Assembly (NCBI RefSeq): GCF_007923255.1
Contig: NZ_VOHJ01000031.1
Span: 1-33,641 of the forward strand
Direction of reading: 5' to 3'
Length of the DNA: 33,641 bases
From: Vulcaniibacterium thermophilum
GTDB lineage: Bacteria; Pseudomonadota; Gammaproteobacteria; Xanthomonadales; Xanthomonadaceae
Both the position numbers and the translations under genes were made by a program. This document shows, piece by piece, positions 14,748 to 22,908 of the stretch. Below the pieces are notes generated by a model. The model saw nothing but the letters and a program-made list of their open reading frames with translations. It searched no databases and was not told the DNA's origin. Numbering within the stretch: the first letter of the stretch is position 1; the number at the start of each line of letters is the position of its first letter.

Positions 14748-15776
14748 ATGCCGCGCCCTGGCCTTCCCTCCCGAGCGACCGCACCGACCAGTCCGCAGGA
14801 CGAACGCGCGCTGCTGGTCCGGCTGATCGACGGGCCGGCCTCCGGCGATGCGCTCGCGCGCGCCTGCGGGCAGACCCGTGCCGCGGTGTGGAAGCGGATC
14901 GAGGCGCTGCGCGAGGCCGGCATCGCGATCGCGGCGCGTCCCGGGCAGGGGTACGCGCTCGCACAGCCGGTCGAGCTGCTGGACGGGCGGCGGATCGAGG
15001 CGGCGCTCCCGCCGGCCGCGCGCGCGGCGCTGGCCGGGCTCGAGATCGCCTGGTCGATCGACTCCACCAACAGCGAGCTGCTGCGCCGCCCGACCCCCGC
15101 GTCCAGCGCGCTGGTGCTGCTGGCCGAACGCCAGACCGGCGGCCGCGGCCGTCGCGGTCGCGCCTGGGCCTCGCCGCTGGCCGCGCACCTGTACCTGTCG
15201 CTGGCGCGCGCGTTCGGCGGCGGCCTGGCGCGGCTCGGCGGGCTGAGTCTGGTCGCCGGGCTCGCCGCGGCCGAGGCGCTGCAGGCGCTCGGCCATCGCG
15301 AGGTGCGGCTGAAGTGGCCGAACGATCTGGTGGTCGAACGCGACGGCGTGCTGCGCAAGCTCGGCGGGTTGCTGATCGAAGGCGGCGGCGAGCACGGCGG
15401 CCCGGTGCGTGCGGTGATCGGGCTCGGCCTCAACGTGCGCATGCCGGAGGCGACCGCGCGCACGCTCGACCAGCCGTGGATCGATCTGGCCGCGCTGTCG
15501 GCGCAGCCGCCGTCGCGCAACGCGCTGGCGGCGGCGGTGCTGGGCCGCCTGCTGCCGATGCTGGACGAGTTCGACGCCCACGGACTTGCGCCGTTCCTGC
15601 CGCGCTACGCCGCGCTCGACGCGCTGCACGGCCGGCCGGTGGAGGTGCACACGGCGCAGGGCGGCTTTGCGGCCACCGCGTTGGGGCTGGACGAGGACGG
15701 CGCGCTGCGCGTGCGGCTCGCCGACGGCGGCGTGCGCGCGGTGCACGCCGGCGACGTCTCCGTGCGGCGGCAGTGA
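14748..15776 (+). CDS. birA: Biotin-[acetyl-CoA carboxylase] ligase / biotin operon repressor
   Basis: 342 aa. The N-terminal winged helix-turn-helix is at about 18-75 (LARACGQTRAAVWKRIEALREAG). The catalytic domain has the biotinyl-AMP loop GGRGRRGR (131-138), KWPNDL (189-194) and the catalytic Lys204 in RKLGGLL, with a C-terminal SH3-like cap (about 290-342). It activates biotin with ATP and attaches it to carrier lysines. The helix-turn-helix suggests it also represses biotin genes. The first 17 residues before the domain are Pro/Ser/Thr-rich, and no ribosome binding site is seen. coaX follows after seven bases. Confidence 0.94.
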   Translation: MPRPGLPSRATAPTSPQDERALLVRLIDGPASGDALARACGQTRAAVWKRIEALREAGIAIAARPGQGYALAQPVELLDGRRIEAALPPAARAALAGLEIAWSIDSTNSELLRRPTPASSALVLLAERQTGGRGRRGRAWASPLAAHLYLSLARAFGGGLARLGGLSLVAGLAAAEALQALGHREVRLKWPNDLVVERDGVLRKLGGLLIEGGGEHGGPVRAVIGLGLNVRMPEATARTLDQPWIDLAALSAQPPSRNALAAAVLGRLLPMLDEFDAHGLAPFLPRYAALDALHGRPVEVHTAQGGFAATALGLDEDGALRVRLADGGVRAVHAGDVSVRRQ

Positions 15777-15783
15777 GGGCGCG

Positions 15784-16518
15784 ATGGACGCGTGGCTGTT
15801 CGATCTCGGCAACACCCGACTGAAGATCGCACCGCTGACGGCCGGCGGCGGCGTCGGCGAGGTGCGCGCGCTGCCGCACACGGGCGATCCGGCAGCCGCA
15901 CTGGCCGCGCATCTGCCCGCGCGCATCGACGTGGCCTACGTCGCCAGCGTCGCCGGCGAAGCGGCGCGCGTCGCGCTGCTGGACGCGCTCGGCCGCCATG
16001 CGCGCCGGATCGGCCTCGCGCGCACGCCCGCGCACGGGCTCGGCGTGCGCGTGGCCTACGCGCAGCCGCAGCGGCTGGGCGTCGACCGTTTCCTGGCGAT
16101 GGCGGCGGCGCGCGCGCGCGGCGGCGATGCGCTGGTGTGCGGCGTCGGCACCGCGCTGACGATCGATCTGGTGGATGCGGCCGGACGTCACCACGGCGGC
16201 TGCATCGCGCCCTCGCCGACGCTGATGCGCGAGGCGCTGCACGAACGCGCACCGCATCTGCCGCCCGCGGGCGGGACGTTCGCGCCGTTCGCCGCGGACA
16301 CGCTCGACGGCCTGGCCGCCGGCTGCGACGGCGCGGCGCTGGCGCTGATCCGCGAGCGCCAGCGCGACGCGGCGATGCGGCTGGGCCGCCCGCCCGCGCT
16401 GCTGCTGCACGGCGGCGGCGCTGCCCCGCTGCTGCCGCACCTGCCGGAGGCGCGCCATGCGCCCCATCTGGTGCTGGAAGGTTTGGCGATCTGGGCCGCA
16501 GTCGAACAATCGCCGTGA
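15784..16518 (+). CDS. coaX: Type III pantothenate kinase
   Basis: 244 aa. It phosphorylates pantothenate, the first step of coenzyme A synthesis. P-loop-like DLGNTRLK (7-14), catalytic Asp101 in GVDRFLAM, and GTALTID (122-128) are the CoaX signatures, and the ATP-binding GGG near residue 220 is present. It is coupled to birA, an arrangement common in Xanthomonadaceae and Pseudomonas. Confidence 0.95.
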   Translation: MDAWLFDLGNTRLKIAPLTAGGGVGEVRALPHTGDPAAALAAHLPARIDVAYVASVAGEAARVALLDALGRHARRIGLARTPAHGLGVRVAYAQPQRLGVDRFLAMAAARARGGDALVCGVGTALTIDLVDAAGRHHGGCIAPSPTLMREALHERAPHLPPAGGTFAPFAADTLDGLAAGCDGAALALIRERQRDAAMRLGRPPALLLHGGGAAPLLPHLPEARHAPHLVLEGLAIWAAVEQSP

Positions 16519-16528
16519 AGGCGGCGCA

Positions 16529-16534
16529 TAGAAT
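16529..16534 (+). promoter_or_regulatory. -10 element directly before the SPOR-like gene
   Basis: TAGAAT followed by CGTCGC and then ATG; only six bases separate hexamer and start codon, with no ribosome binding site, which suggests leaderless translation. Confidence 0.45.
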
Positions 16535-16540
16535 CGTCGC

Positions 16541-17182
16541 ATGATCCTGCGCGCGCTTCTGGTGCTGCTGGCTGCGCTGAACCTCGGCGCGGCGTCGTGG
16601 TGGCTGGCGCACACGCCGCCGGCGCCAGCGCGCATGGAACCGCCGTTGCCGCCGGGCGTGGCGCGCCTGGTGCGGGTGGAGGAGGCGCGCCCGGCGTCGG
16701 CGTCCGCCGCCGTCGCCGCCGCGGTGCCGGCACGGTGCTACCGCCTCGGACCGTTCGACGGCCTGCGCATGGCCGAGGCGGCGCGCGCGCGTGTGCAGAC
16801 GCGCATCGCCGATGCGACGCCGCGGCCGGCCGGCCGCGCGCGCGGCTGGCGGGTGATCCTGCCGCCGTTCGCCAGCGCGGCGGATGCGCAGGCCGCCGCC
16901 GCGCGCGTGGCCGCCGCGGGCTTCGGGGATTTCTTCGTGATGCGCGAGGGCGCCGACGCCAACGCGGTGGCGCTCGGCCGCTTCGGCAGCGAGAGCGCGG
17001 CGCGGCGGCATGCCGAAGCGGTGCGGGCGGCGGGTTTTCCCGCCGTCGCCGAGCCGCTGGGTCCGGTGTGGCTCGAGGTGCGGGCGGAGGCGCGGACCGA
17101 TCCGGAGTGGCTGCGCGCCGCTTCCGGCGCGGCGCGTCAGGAGCCGGTTCCCTGCGCCGGCGGCGCGGGCGGCGCAGGCTAG
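16541..17182 (+). CDS. Membrane-anchored SPOR-like protein
   Basis: 213 aa. One N-terminal membrane segment (ILRALLVLLAALNLGAASWWLA) anchors a periplasmic part with a Pro/Ala linker. Two repeated SPOR-like units follow: one from about residue 66 (CYRLGPFDGLRMAEAARARV) and one near 100-165 (WRVILPPFASAADAQAAAARVAAAGFGDFFV, then ALGRFGSESAARRHAEAVRAAG). SPOR domains bind denuded peptidoglycan at division sites. It follows coaX as in relatives. Its TAG stop is also the first bases of a TAGAAT element before tRNA-Thr. Confidence 0.78.
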   Translation: MILRALLVLLAALNLGAASWWLAHTPPAPARMEPPLPPGVARLVRVEEARPASASAAVAAAVPARCYRLGPFDGLRMAEAARARVQTRIADATPRPAGRARGWRVILPPFASAADAQAAAARVAAAGFGDFFVMREGADANAVALGRFGSESAARRHAEAVRAAGFPAVAEPLGPVWLEVRAEARTDPEWLRAASGAARQEPVPCAGGAGGAG

Positions 17183-17185
17183 AAT
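17180..17185 (+). promoter_or_regulatory. -10 element of tRNA-Thr overlapping the upstream stop codon
   Basis: TAGAAT whose first three bases are the stop of the SPOR-like gene; 44 bases separate it from the mature tRNA 5' end. No -35 is evident. Confidence 0.4.
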
Positions 17186-17229
17186 GCGCCGGCGCCGTGT
17201 CCCGCGTCCGTGCGGCCGATGCGGCCCTT

Positions 17230-17305
17230 GCCGGCTTAGCTCAGTTGGTAGAGCAACCGCCTTGTAAGCGGTAGGCCGTCGGTTCGAGTCCGACAGCCGG
17301 CACCA
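17230..17305 (+). tRNA. tRNA-Thr(TGT)
   Basis: 76 bases with encoded CCA. Acceptor arms GCCGGCT / AGCCGGC pair fully. The D arm is GCTC/GAGC, the anticodon stem ACCGC/GCGGT with loop CTTGTAA (anticodon TGT, reading ACA), and the T arm GTCGG-TTCGAGT-CCGAC. No integrase or duplicated tRNA end is seen downstream. Confidence 0.97.
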
Positions 17306-17423
17306 CCGCGCCGCGCGCCGTCCTCCACGCGCCCTTCACGCGGTCTTTCCGCGCGCGGACCCATGCTGCGCTGCGGTGTCGCGCCCCCGTGTCCGGCCCG
17401 GCCCGCCCCCCGGATCCGGCTCG

Positions 17424-17443
17424 AGTGTGAGCTTGCTCACACT
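17424..17443. promoter_or_regulatory. Perfect CRP/Clp-type operator
   Basis: AGTGTGAGC TT GCTCACACT is a perfect palindrome containing TGTGA-N6-TCACA, the exact consensus for CRP and its Xanthomonadaceae homologue Clp. It lies about 100 bases before the GTG of the 99-aa gene, so it probably controls that gene. Confidence 0.7.
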
Positions 17444-17502
17444 TGCCGGCCTGTTCGTGTCGGGGCGGGGGTGGTCCGCGGCCCGTTGCGACGTTCTACG
17501 TT

Positions 17503-17534
17503 ACTGTCGCCCCACAGGGGCGTCGATCGACAGT
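17503..17534 (+). promoter_or_regulatory. Leader hairpin before the 99-aa gene
   Basis: ACTGTCG-CCCC (17503-17513), loop ACA, GGGG (17517-17520), bulge CGTCGAT, CGACAGT (17528-17534). The stem ends one base before the ribosome binding site GGGGA (17535-17539) and could influence its accessibility. Confidence 0.45.
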
Positions 17535-17544
17535 GGGGAAATTC

Positions 17545-17844
17545 GTGGCCAATTCGGTGTCCCTGCCGCTGGAGCGCTGGACCAGTGCCGACCCGACCGA
17601 TGCGGACGGCGTGATCCGTCTGCGCGAGGGTCTGCCCCGCCTGGTCCGGGACACGCCCGACGCCGCCGCGTTCATGGCGCGCTTCCGCCAGCTCGCGCAG
17701 GACATCCTGGCGGCGGCGGAGTCGCCCACGCACCGCGCCGCGCTGCTGATCGAGATCACCCGCATGGGCCTGGAAGCCGGCGTGCCGGCGCGCTTCGTGC
17801 GCCAGGCGCTGTTCGACGACCGCGCGCCGCGAGAGGACGCCTGA
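17545..17844 (+). CDS. Conserved-looking small protein, unknown function
   Basis: 99 aa with GTG start at 17545, chosen because GGGGA at 17535-17539 is five bases upstream; another in-frame GTG at 17533 lies inside the hairpin. No signal peptide. The protein is helical and mixed-charge (LVRDTPDAAAFMARFRQLAQDIL; HRAALLIEITRMGLEAGVPARFVRQALF) and looks cytoplasmic. No family is recognised. The perfect Clp-type site upstream suggests control by cAMP/c-di-GMP-type signals. Confidence 0.6.
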   Translation: MANSVSLPLERWTSADPTDADGVIRLREGLPRLVRDTPDAAAFMARFRQLAQDILAAAESPTHRAALLIEITRMGLEAGVPARFVRQALFDDRAPREDA

Positions 17845-17888
17845 CCGGGTTCACGGCCCCTCTCCGCAGCGCGCGGCAGCATGCGCGC

Positions 17889-18191
17889 ATGGCCTGGGAT
17901 CGCGACCGCCTCGACCGTGAGCTCGACGCGCTGCAGGCGCGTTTGCCCGAGCTGATCCGCACGCACCGCGAAGGCGAGTTCTACGCCGCGTTCCGGCGCG
18001 AGGCCGACCGCATCCGCGTGCAGACCGCGCGCGAGGATTTCGCGCACGTCGGAGCGTGCATCGCCCGGATGCTCGAGAACGCGCACATGATCCCGACCGA
18101 CGCCGAGCACCCGCTCGAACCGAAACCGGAAGTAGCCACGCCGGCCGGCGCTGCGGGCTGGCGCAACGACGATCGCGCTGGCCATACTTGA
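17889..18191 (+). CDS. Small helical protein, unknown function
   Basis: 100 aa, ATG at 17889, 44 bases after the previous stop, with no clear ribosome binding site. The N-terminal two thirds are strongly helical and charged (WDRDRLDRELDALQARLPELI; FAHVGACIARMLENAHMIP), suggesting a coiled coil or small helical bundle; the tail is disordered. No family is recognised. It is probably co-transcribed with the 99-aa gene before it. Confidence 0.5.
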   Translation: MAWDRDRLDRELDALQARLPELIRTHREGEFYAAFRREADRIRVQTAREDFAHVGACIARMLENAHMIPTDAEHPLEPKPEVATPAGAAGWRNDDRAGHT

Positions 18192-18263
18192 CGTCTTGCC
18201 GCGCGCCGTGGGCGCGCCTGTCGCGGCCACGCGCGTGGCCGATCGTCGTTGCGAGGCGCCCGG

Positions 18264-19187
18264 ATGAGCCGAATCTTCCCTCCCGTTTCCCTGATCGGCG
18301 TGCCGACCGACATCGGCGCGGGTCATCGCGGCGCACGCCTCGGGCCCGAGGCGCTGCGCATCGCCGGTCTGGCCGAGGCCCTGGCGGCCTACGGCGTGGA
18401 AGTGACCGACCGCGGCAATCTCGACGGCCCCCGCAACCCGTGGCTGCCGCCGGTGGCGGGCTACCGTCACCTCGCCGAGGTGGCGGCCTGGAACCGCGCG
18501 ACGATGGAGGCGGTGTACGCCGAGCTGCAGGCCGGGCGCATGCCGGTCATGCTCGGTGGCGACCATTGCCTCGGGCTGGGGTCGATCACCGCGGTCGCGC
18601 GCCACTGTCGCGAGACCGGCAAGCGCCTGCGCGTGCTGTGGCTGGACGCGCACGCCGACTTCAACACCCACGAAGTCACGCCTTCCGGGAACATCCACGG
18701 CATGCCGGTGGCGTGCCTGTGCGGTCTGGGCCCGCGCGAGCTCACCCACCTGGGCGGCGATGCGCCGGCGATCCGGGCCGACGAGATCCGCCAGATCGGC
18801 ATCCGCTCGGTCGATCCGGGCGAGAAGCGGTTGGTCAAGGAATACGGCCTCGACATCTACGACATGCGCTACATCGACGAGGTCGGCATGAAGCGCGCGA
18901 TGGAGGAGGCGCTGGAGGGCGTGGACGCCAACACGCACCTGCACGTCAGCTTCGACGTCGATTTCCTCGATCCGTCGATCGCGCCCGGCGTGGGCACCAC
19001 CGTGCTGGGCGGTCCGAACTACCGCGAGGCGCAACTGGTGATGGAGATGATCGCCGACACCGGGCGCATGGCCTCGCTCGACATCGTCGAGCTGAACCCG
19101 CTGCTGGATCACCACAACGCGACCGCGGAGCTGGTGGTCGATCTGGTCGAAAGCCTGTTCGGCAAATCGACGCTGATGCGCGACTGA
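18264..19187 (+). CDS. rocF: Arginase
   Basis: 307 aa. It hydrolyses arginine to ornithine and urea with a binuclear Mn2+ centre. Ligands: His101 in GGDHCLGLGS, Asp128/His130/Asp132 in LDAHADFNTH, Asp231/Asp233 in FDVDFLDP; the specificity Glu276 is in ELNP. SGNIHGMP is the arginase substrate loop, which favours arginase over agmatinase or formiminoglutamase. GAGG eight bases before ATG 18264 supports the start. A perfect 16-base palindrome GGCCACGCGCGTGGCC (18225-18240) lies in the leader, but such GC palindromes are expected by chance here. Confidence 0.93.
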   Translation: MSRIFPPVSLIGVPTDIGAGHRGARLGPEALRIAGLAEALAAYGVEVTDRGNLDGPRNPWLPPVAGYRHLAEVAAWNRATMEAVYAELQAGRMPVMLGGDHCLGLGSITAVARHCRETGKRLRVLWLDAHADFNTHEVTPSGNIHGMPVACLCGLGPRELTHLGGDAPAIRADEIRQIGIRSVDPGEKRLVKEYGLDIYDMRYIDEVGMKRAMEEALEGVDANTHLHVSFDVDFLDPSIAPGVGTTVLGGPNYREAQLVMEMIADTGRMASLDIVELNPLLDHHNATAELVVDLVESLFGKSTLMRD

Positions 19188-19364
19188 GGGCGGCGCGCCC
19201 CGCCTGAATGCGCCGCAACCGCCGGTCGGTCGCGGCGCCGCGTTTAGCCGCGGTCCTGCGGCGCACGACGCCGGATTCACGAGCGCTGCCGTCAGATGCA
19301 CGCACGGGCTGTGCCAAGGCTTTCGCGGCCCTTGCCCGGTCACCGACCGCTCGAGGAGACGATC

Positions 19365-19517
19365 ATGAAGCGTGTGTTCGCACTGATGCTGCTGGCGATG
19401 TTTTCGACCGCGACCCTGACGGCCTGCAACACCATGGCCGGCGTCGGCAAGGACGTCGAGAAGGCGGGCGACAAGATCGAAGACAAGGCGGAGGATTGCA
19501 AGGACGGCAAGTGCTGA
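19365..19517 (+). CDS. Entericidin-like small lipoprotein
   Basis: 50 aa. GAGGAGA at 19353-19359 precedes ATG 19365. The signal peptide carries the lipobox LTAC (Cys21); the mature part is a short amphipathic Lys/Asp/Glu-rich helix (GVGKDVEKAGDKIEDKAED), the entericidin EcnA/EcnB pattern. In enteric bacteria entericidins form an antidote/toxin pair; here only one gene is present. A strong terminator follows. The final Cys residues (DCKDGKC) are common in Xanthomonas relatives. Confidence 0.85.
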   Translation: MKRVFALMLLAMFSTATLTACNTMAGVGKDVEKAGDKIEDKAEDCKDGKC

Positions 19518-19539
19518 TCGCGAGGTGCCGTCTTGCAAG

Positions 19540-19569
19540 GGAAAAGGCCGGAGCGATCCGGCCTTTTCC
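19540..19569. terminator. Bidirectional terminator
   Basis: Perfect 12-bp stem GGAAAAGGCCGG (19540-19551) and CCGGCCTTTTCC (19558-19569) with loop AGCGAT. The A4/T4 runs within the stem serve both the plus-strand entericidin gene and the minus-strand lipoprotein gene ending at 19581. Confidence 0.8.
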
Positions 19570-19580
19570 GTTTGCGCGCG

Positions 19581-20339
19581 CTACGGATCGGGCACGAAAC
19601 CGCCCGGGAACGCGCGCGGGCCGTGCGTGGCGTAGCGCCACGGGCGCGGCAGCACGCCGCGCGCGGCGAGGCCTTCGCGATCGTCGTAGCGCAGCTCGGT
19701 GATCTGCACCGGCCGGTGCGAGGCGCGCTCGAACGCGGTGCGCCCGACCGGCGACCACTCGCGCTCGCCGTGCCCGGTGCCGAGGCCCTGCGCGACGGCG
19801 TCGGCGGCCGACGCCTCGGCCTGCGCGGCGCGCGCCGACGACGCCGCCTTCTCGCGCGCGATCGGCGCCGGCGCGTCTTCGTAGCGCGGGTATTCGCGTT
19901 CCTCGAACACGGCGATGCCGATCACGCCGACGTCGTCCGGCCGGCCGGTGCGCGCGGCGTAGCTGTCGGGCAGATCGGTGAACACGAACTGCGCGATCTC
20001 GTCGTAGGACTTGCGCCAACCGGCCACTTCGGTGCTCTGCCACGGGCCGAGCACGTAACCGGCCTGCGAGGGATGCGCGGTCTGGCCGGTCACCGCGTTG
20101 ACGCCGTCGACCGACAGCACGACCAGCACGCGACGGTCGGTGCGGTTGGTCAGCCGCACGGCATAACGATGGCCGGGCCGGCCTTCGATCCAGGCGCGGC
20201 CGCGGTGGCGGTACTCGGGCAGCCATTCGCCGGTGTCGCGATCGACGATGGCGATCTCGACCGGCGCGCGCGCGCCGAGCGGCGCGCAGGCCAGCAGGCC
20301 GGACAGGGCGGCGAGCAGCAGCAGAACGGGGCGGAGCAT
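19581..20339 (-). CDS. Lipoprotein of unknown function
   Basis: 252 aa. GAGGAGAAC precedes the ATG by about seven bases. The signal peptide has lipobox LLAC (Cys18). The folded part, about residues 27-140, starts VEIAIVDRDTGEWLPEYRHRG and continues with a beta-rich pattern (YAVRLTNRTDRRVLVVLSVDGVNAVTG; FVFTDLPDSYAARTGRPDDVGVIGIAVFEE). The rest is Ala/Glu-rich. I recall similar uncharacterised lipoproteins in Xanthomonas. Its start faces trpS across 138 bases holding both promoters. Confidence 0.75.
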   Translation of the reverse strand: MLRPVLLLLAALSGLLACAPLGARAPVEIAIVDRDTGEWLPEYRHRGRAWIEGRPGHRYAVRLTNRTDRRVLVVLSVDGVNAVTGQTAHPSQAGYVLGPWQSTEVAGWRKSYDEIAQFVFTDLPDSYAARTGRPDDVGVIGIAVFEEREYPRYEDAPAPIAREKAASSARAAQAEASAADAVAQGLGTGHGEREWSPVGRTAFERASHRPVQITELRYDDREGLAARGVLPRPWRYATHGPRAFPGGFVPDP

Positions 20340-20477
20340 GGCGGTGTTCTCCTCGGACGGACGCGTGAACGAACGCGCCGGCACGCACGCCGGGGTTGCC
20401 GGGCGGGCCCGCGGTCGGCGGCCGTTCAGGCGGCGGCGGCCTGTACCATGTCGCGTTCCGTTCGCGTCCGCTTCGCC

Positions 20478-21808
<1,331 letters not shown>

Positions 21809-21812
<4 letters not shown>

Positions 21813-22129
21813 ATCCGCTGATCGAGATCAACCTGGCGCTGGTGCTGTTCCTGCCGTGGTTCGCGATCTTGGGCGCGCTGTACTGGTTCTATCCGCGGCA
21901 GCCGCGCGGCGGCGCGCGCAAGGCATTCGACGCGGCCGCGCTGCTGCTCGCGCTGGCGGCGTTCCTGGTCGCCAATCACTGGGCGCTGGGCTACGCCGAT
22001 CGCGCCTACGGCCGGCTGTGGCCGCAGGTGCTGGCGACGTCGGTGGCCTATGGCGTGTTCCTGCTGGCGCTGGGTGTGGCGTTCTTCGTGCGCCGCGCGT
22101 GGCTGCGCCGGCGGCAGAGGGGGTCTTGA
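21809..22129 (+). CDS. Small inner-membrane protein, stop codon within a palindromic repeat
   Basis: 106 aa, translationally coupled to trpS (ATGA). Three hydrophobic segments at about residues 5-27, 40-57 and 72-92, with positively charged ends (RRAWLRRRQRGS). No family is recognised. The last codons and the TGA stop fall inside GGGTCTTGACCCGCC (22121-22135), half of an inverted repeat pair, so the natural C-terminus may have been altered when the repeat inserted. Confidence 0.68.
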
Positions 22130-22226
22130 CCCGCCGCGCCCGCGACCTGCGCGCGGACGCTTGCCTCGGCGGAGTGGCGGGCGGCAGATCCGTGATACTC
22201 GGGCGGCGGGTCAAGACCCGCCCTAC
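22121..22226. repeat. Inverted pair of GTAG-type palindromic repeats
   Basis: GGGTCTTGACCCGCC (22121-22135) faces GGCGGGTCAAGACCC (22205-22219), the latter ending in GCCCTAC (complement GTAGGGC). Each is itself a palindrome. This matches the GTAG-headed REP type described in Stenotrophomonas (SMAG) and known to be linked to RAYT transposases. Confidence 0.75.
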
Positions 22227-22243
22227 GCGACTGGGTCGAACGC

Positions 22244-22342
22244 GTAGGTTGGGCTGAGCCGAAGGCGAAGCCCAACGTCTCCCGCTGCACGACGCGGGCT
22301 GGCGACGCGGTGTCGGGCTTCGCTGCGCTCGGCCCAACCTAC
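22244..22342. repeat. Second inverted repeat pair, GTAGGTTGGGC type
   Basis: Left unit 22244-22276 begins GTAGGTTGGGCTGAGC and ends AAGCCCAAC, so it folds on itself. The right unit 22312-22342 is the diverged reverse complement, ending GGCCCAACCTAC. The pair forms a head-to-head BIME-like element between the membrane protein and the VOC gene. No transposase is in the window. Confidence 0.75.
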
Positions 22343-22370
22343 GGAAGCGGCTTGCGCCGCACGACCGTCG

Positions 22371-22754
22371 TTACGGCCACTCGTTCGGCGGCGCCCCGTT
22401 GGGACGATCGCGCATCCGCACCACGCAGAAACGCTGGCCGCTCGGCGCTTCCATCACCCACCAGCGGCGCACGAAGGCGATGCGCTTGGCGCCGAGCTTC
22501 TCGAGGCGGTCGGCTTCGGCGTCGATGTCGTCGGCCTCGATGTCCAGATGCACACGCGAGGCGTGCGACACCTTCTGCACTTCCACATGCAGGTCGGCGG
22601 CCGTGTCGTCGAGCTTGTAGTACTCCGCCTCGTCTTCCTGCGTGTGCTCGCCGACGGGATAGCCGAGCGCCTGCGACCAGAACTCGGCGGCGGCTTTCAG
22701 GTCGTCGGTCCGGCAGTCGATGATGAAACCGGCGAGGCGGCTTTTGTGGGGCAT
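22371..22754 (-). CDS. VOC-family (glyoxalase/bleomycin-resistance fold) protein
   Basis: 127 aa. The strand-helix pattern LAGFIIDCRTDDLKAAAEFWSQALGYPV opens the first beta-alpha-beta unit; HLDIEADDIDAEADRLEKLGAKRI and FVRRWWVMEAPSGQRFCVVRM form the second. The metal-ligand pattern is partly degenerate, and the substrate is unknown. A strong ribosome binding site (GGAGGAG) precedes the ATG. It lies downstream of the dehydrogenase operon on the same strand, behind a repeat pair, and may be transcribed separately. Confidence 0.85.
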   Translation of the reverse strand: MPHKSRLAGFIIDCRTDDLKAAAEFWSQALGYPVGEHTQEDEAEYYKLDDTAADLHVEVQKVSHASRVHLDIEADDIDAEADRLEKLGAKRIAFVRRWWVMEAPSGQRFCVVRMRDRPNGAPPNEWP

Positions 22755-22795
22755 GGCGAGGCTCCTCCGATGGGCACCGGTGTTTCCCTGCTCCC

Positions 22796-22880
22796 GTCGT
22801 CCCGGCGGAAGCCGGGACCCATTTTCCAGGTCGCCGCAACGCCACGAGCAACATGGGCCCCGGCTTTCGCCGGGGCGGGG
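22796..22880. repeat. Repeat pair between the VOC gene and the E2 gene
   Basis: The left hairpin CCCGGC GGAA GCCGGG (22801-22816) is followed by ACCCAT; the right hairpin CCCCGGC TTTC GCCGGGG (22858-22875) is preceded by ATGGG, so the units are inverted. They are the same family as the array at 33273-33375. As the E2 transcript comes from the minus strand, this may end or protect its 3' end. Confidence 0.75.
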
Positions 22881-22908
22881 GCGACGCAGCCGCGCAGCCG
22901 GGCGGCAT

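Noticed and set aside
17230-17545. tRNA-Thr considered as an integration site
   Set aside because: No integrase, no repeated tRNA 3' end and no change of gene style downstream.
18225-18240. Perfect 16-base palindrome before the arginase gene considered as an operator
   Set aside because: At this GC content one or two such palindromes are expected by chance in the window, and it does not match a known ArgR box.
8169-19187. Arginine-deiminase-like gene and arginase considered as one arginine pathway cluster
   Set aside because: They are 9 kb apart with unrelated genes between, and the substrate of the first is unknown.
19533-20477. Long N-terminal extension of TrpS in the same frame
   Set aside because: This part is antisense to the lipoprotein gene, and the recognised synthetase begins at MASEKTRVL.
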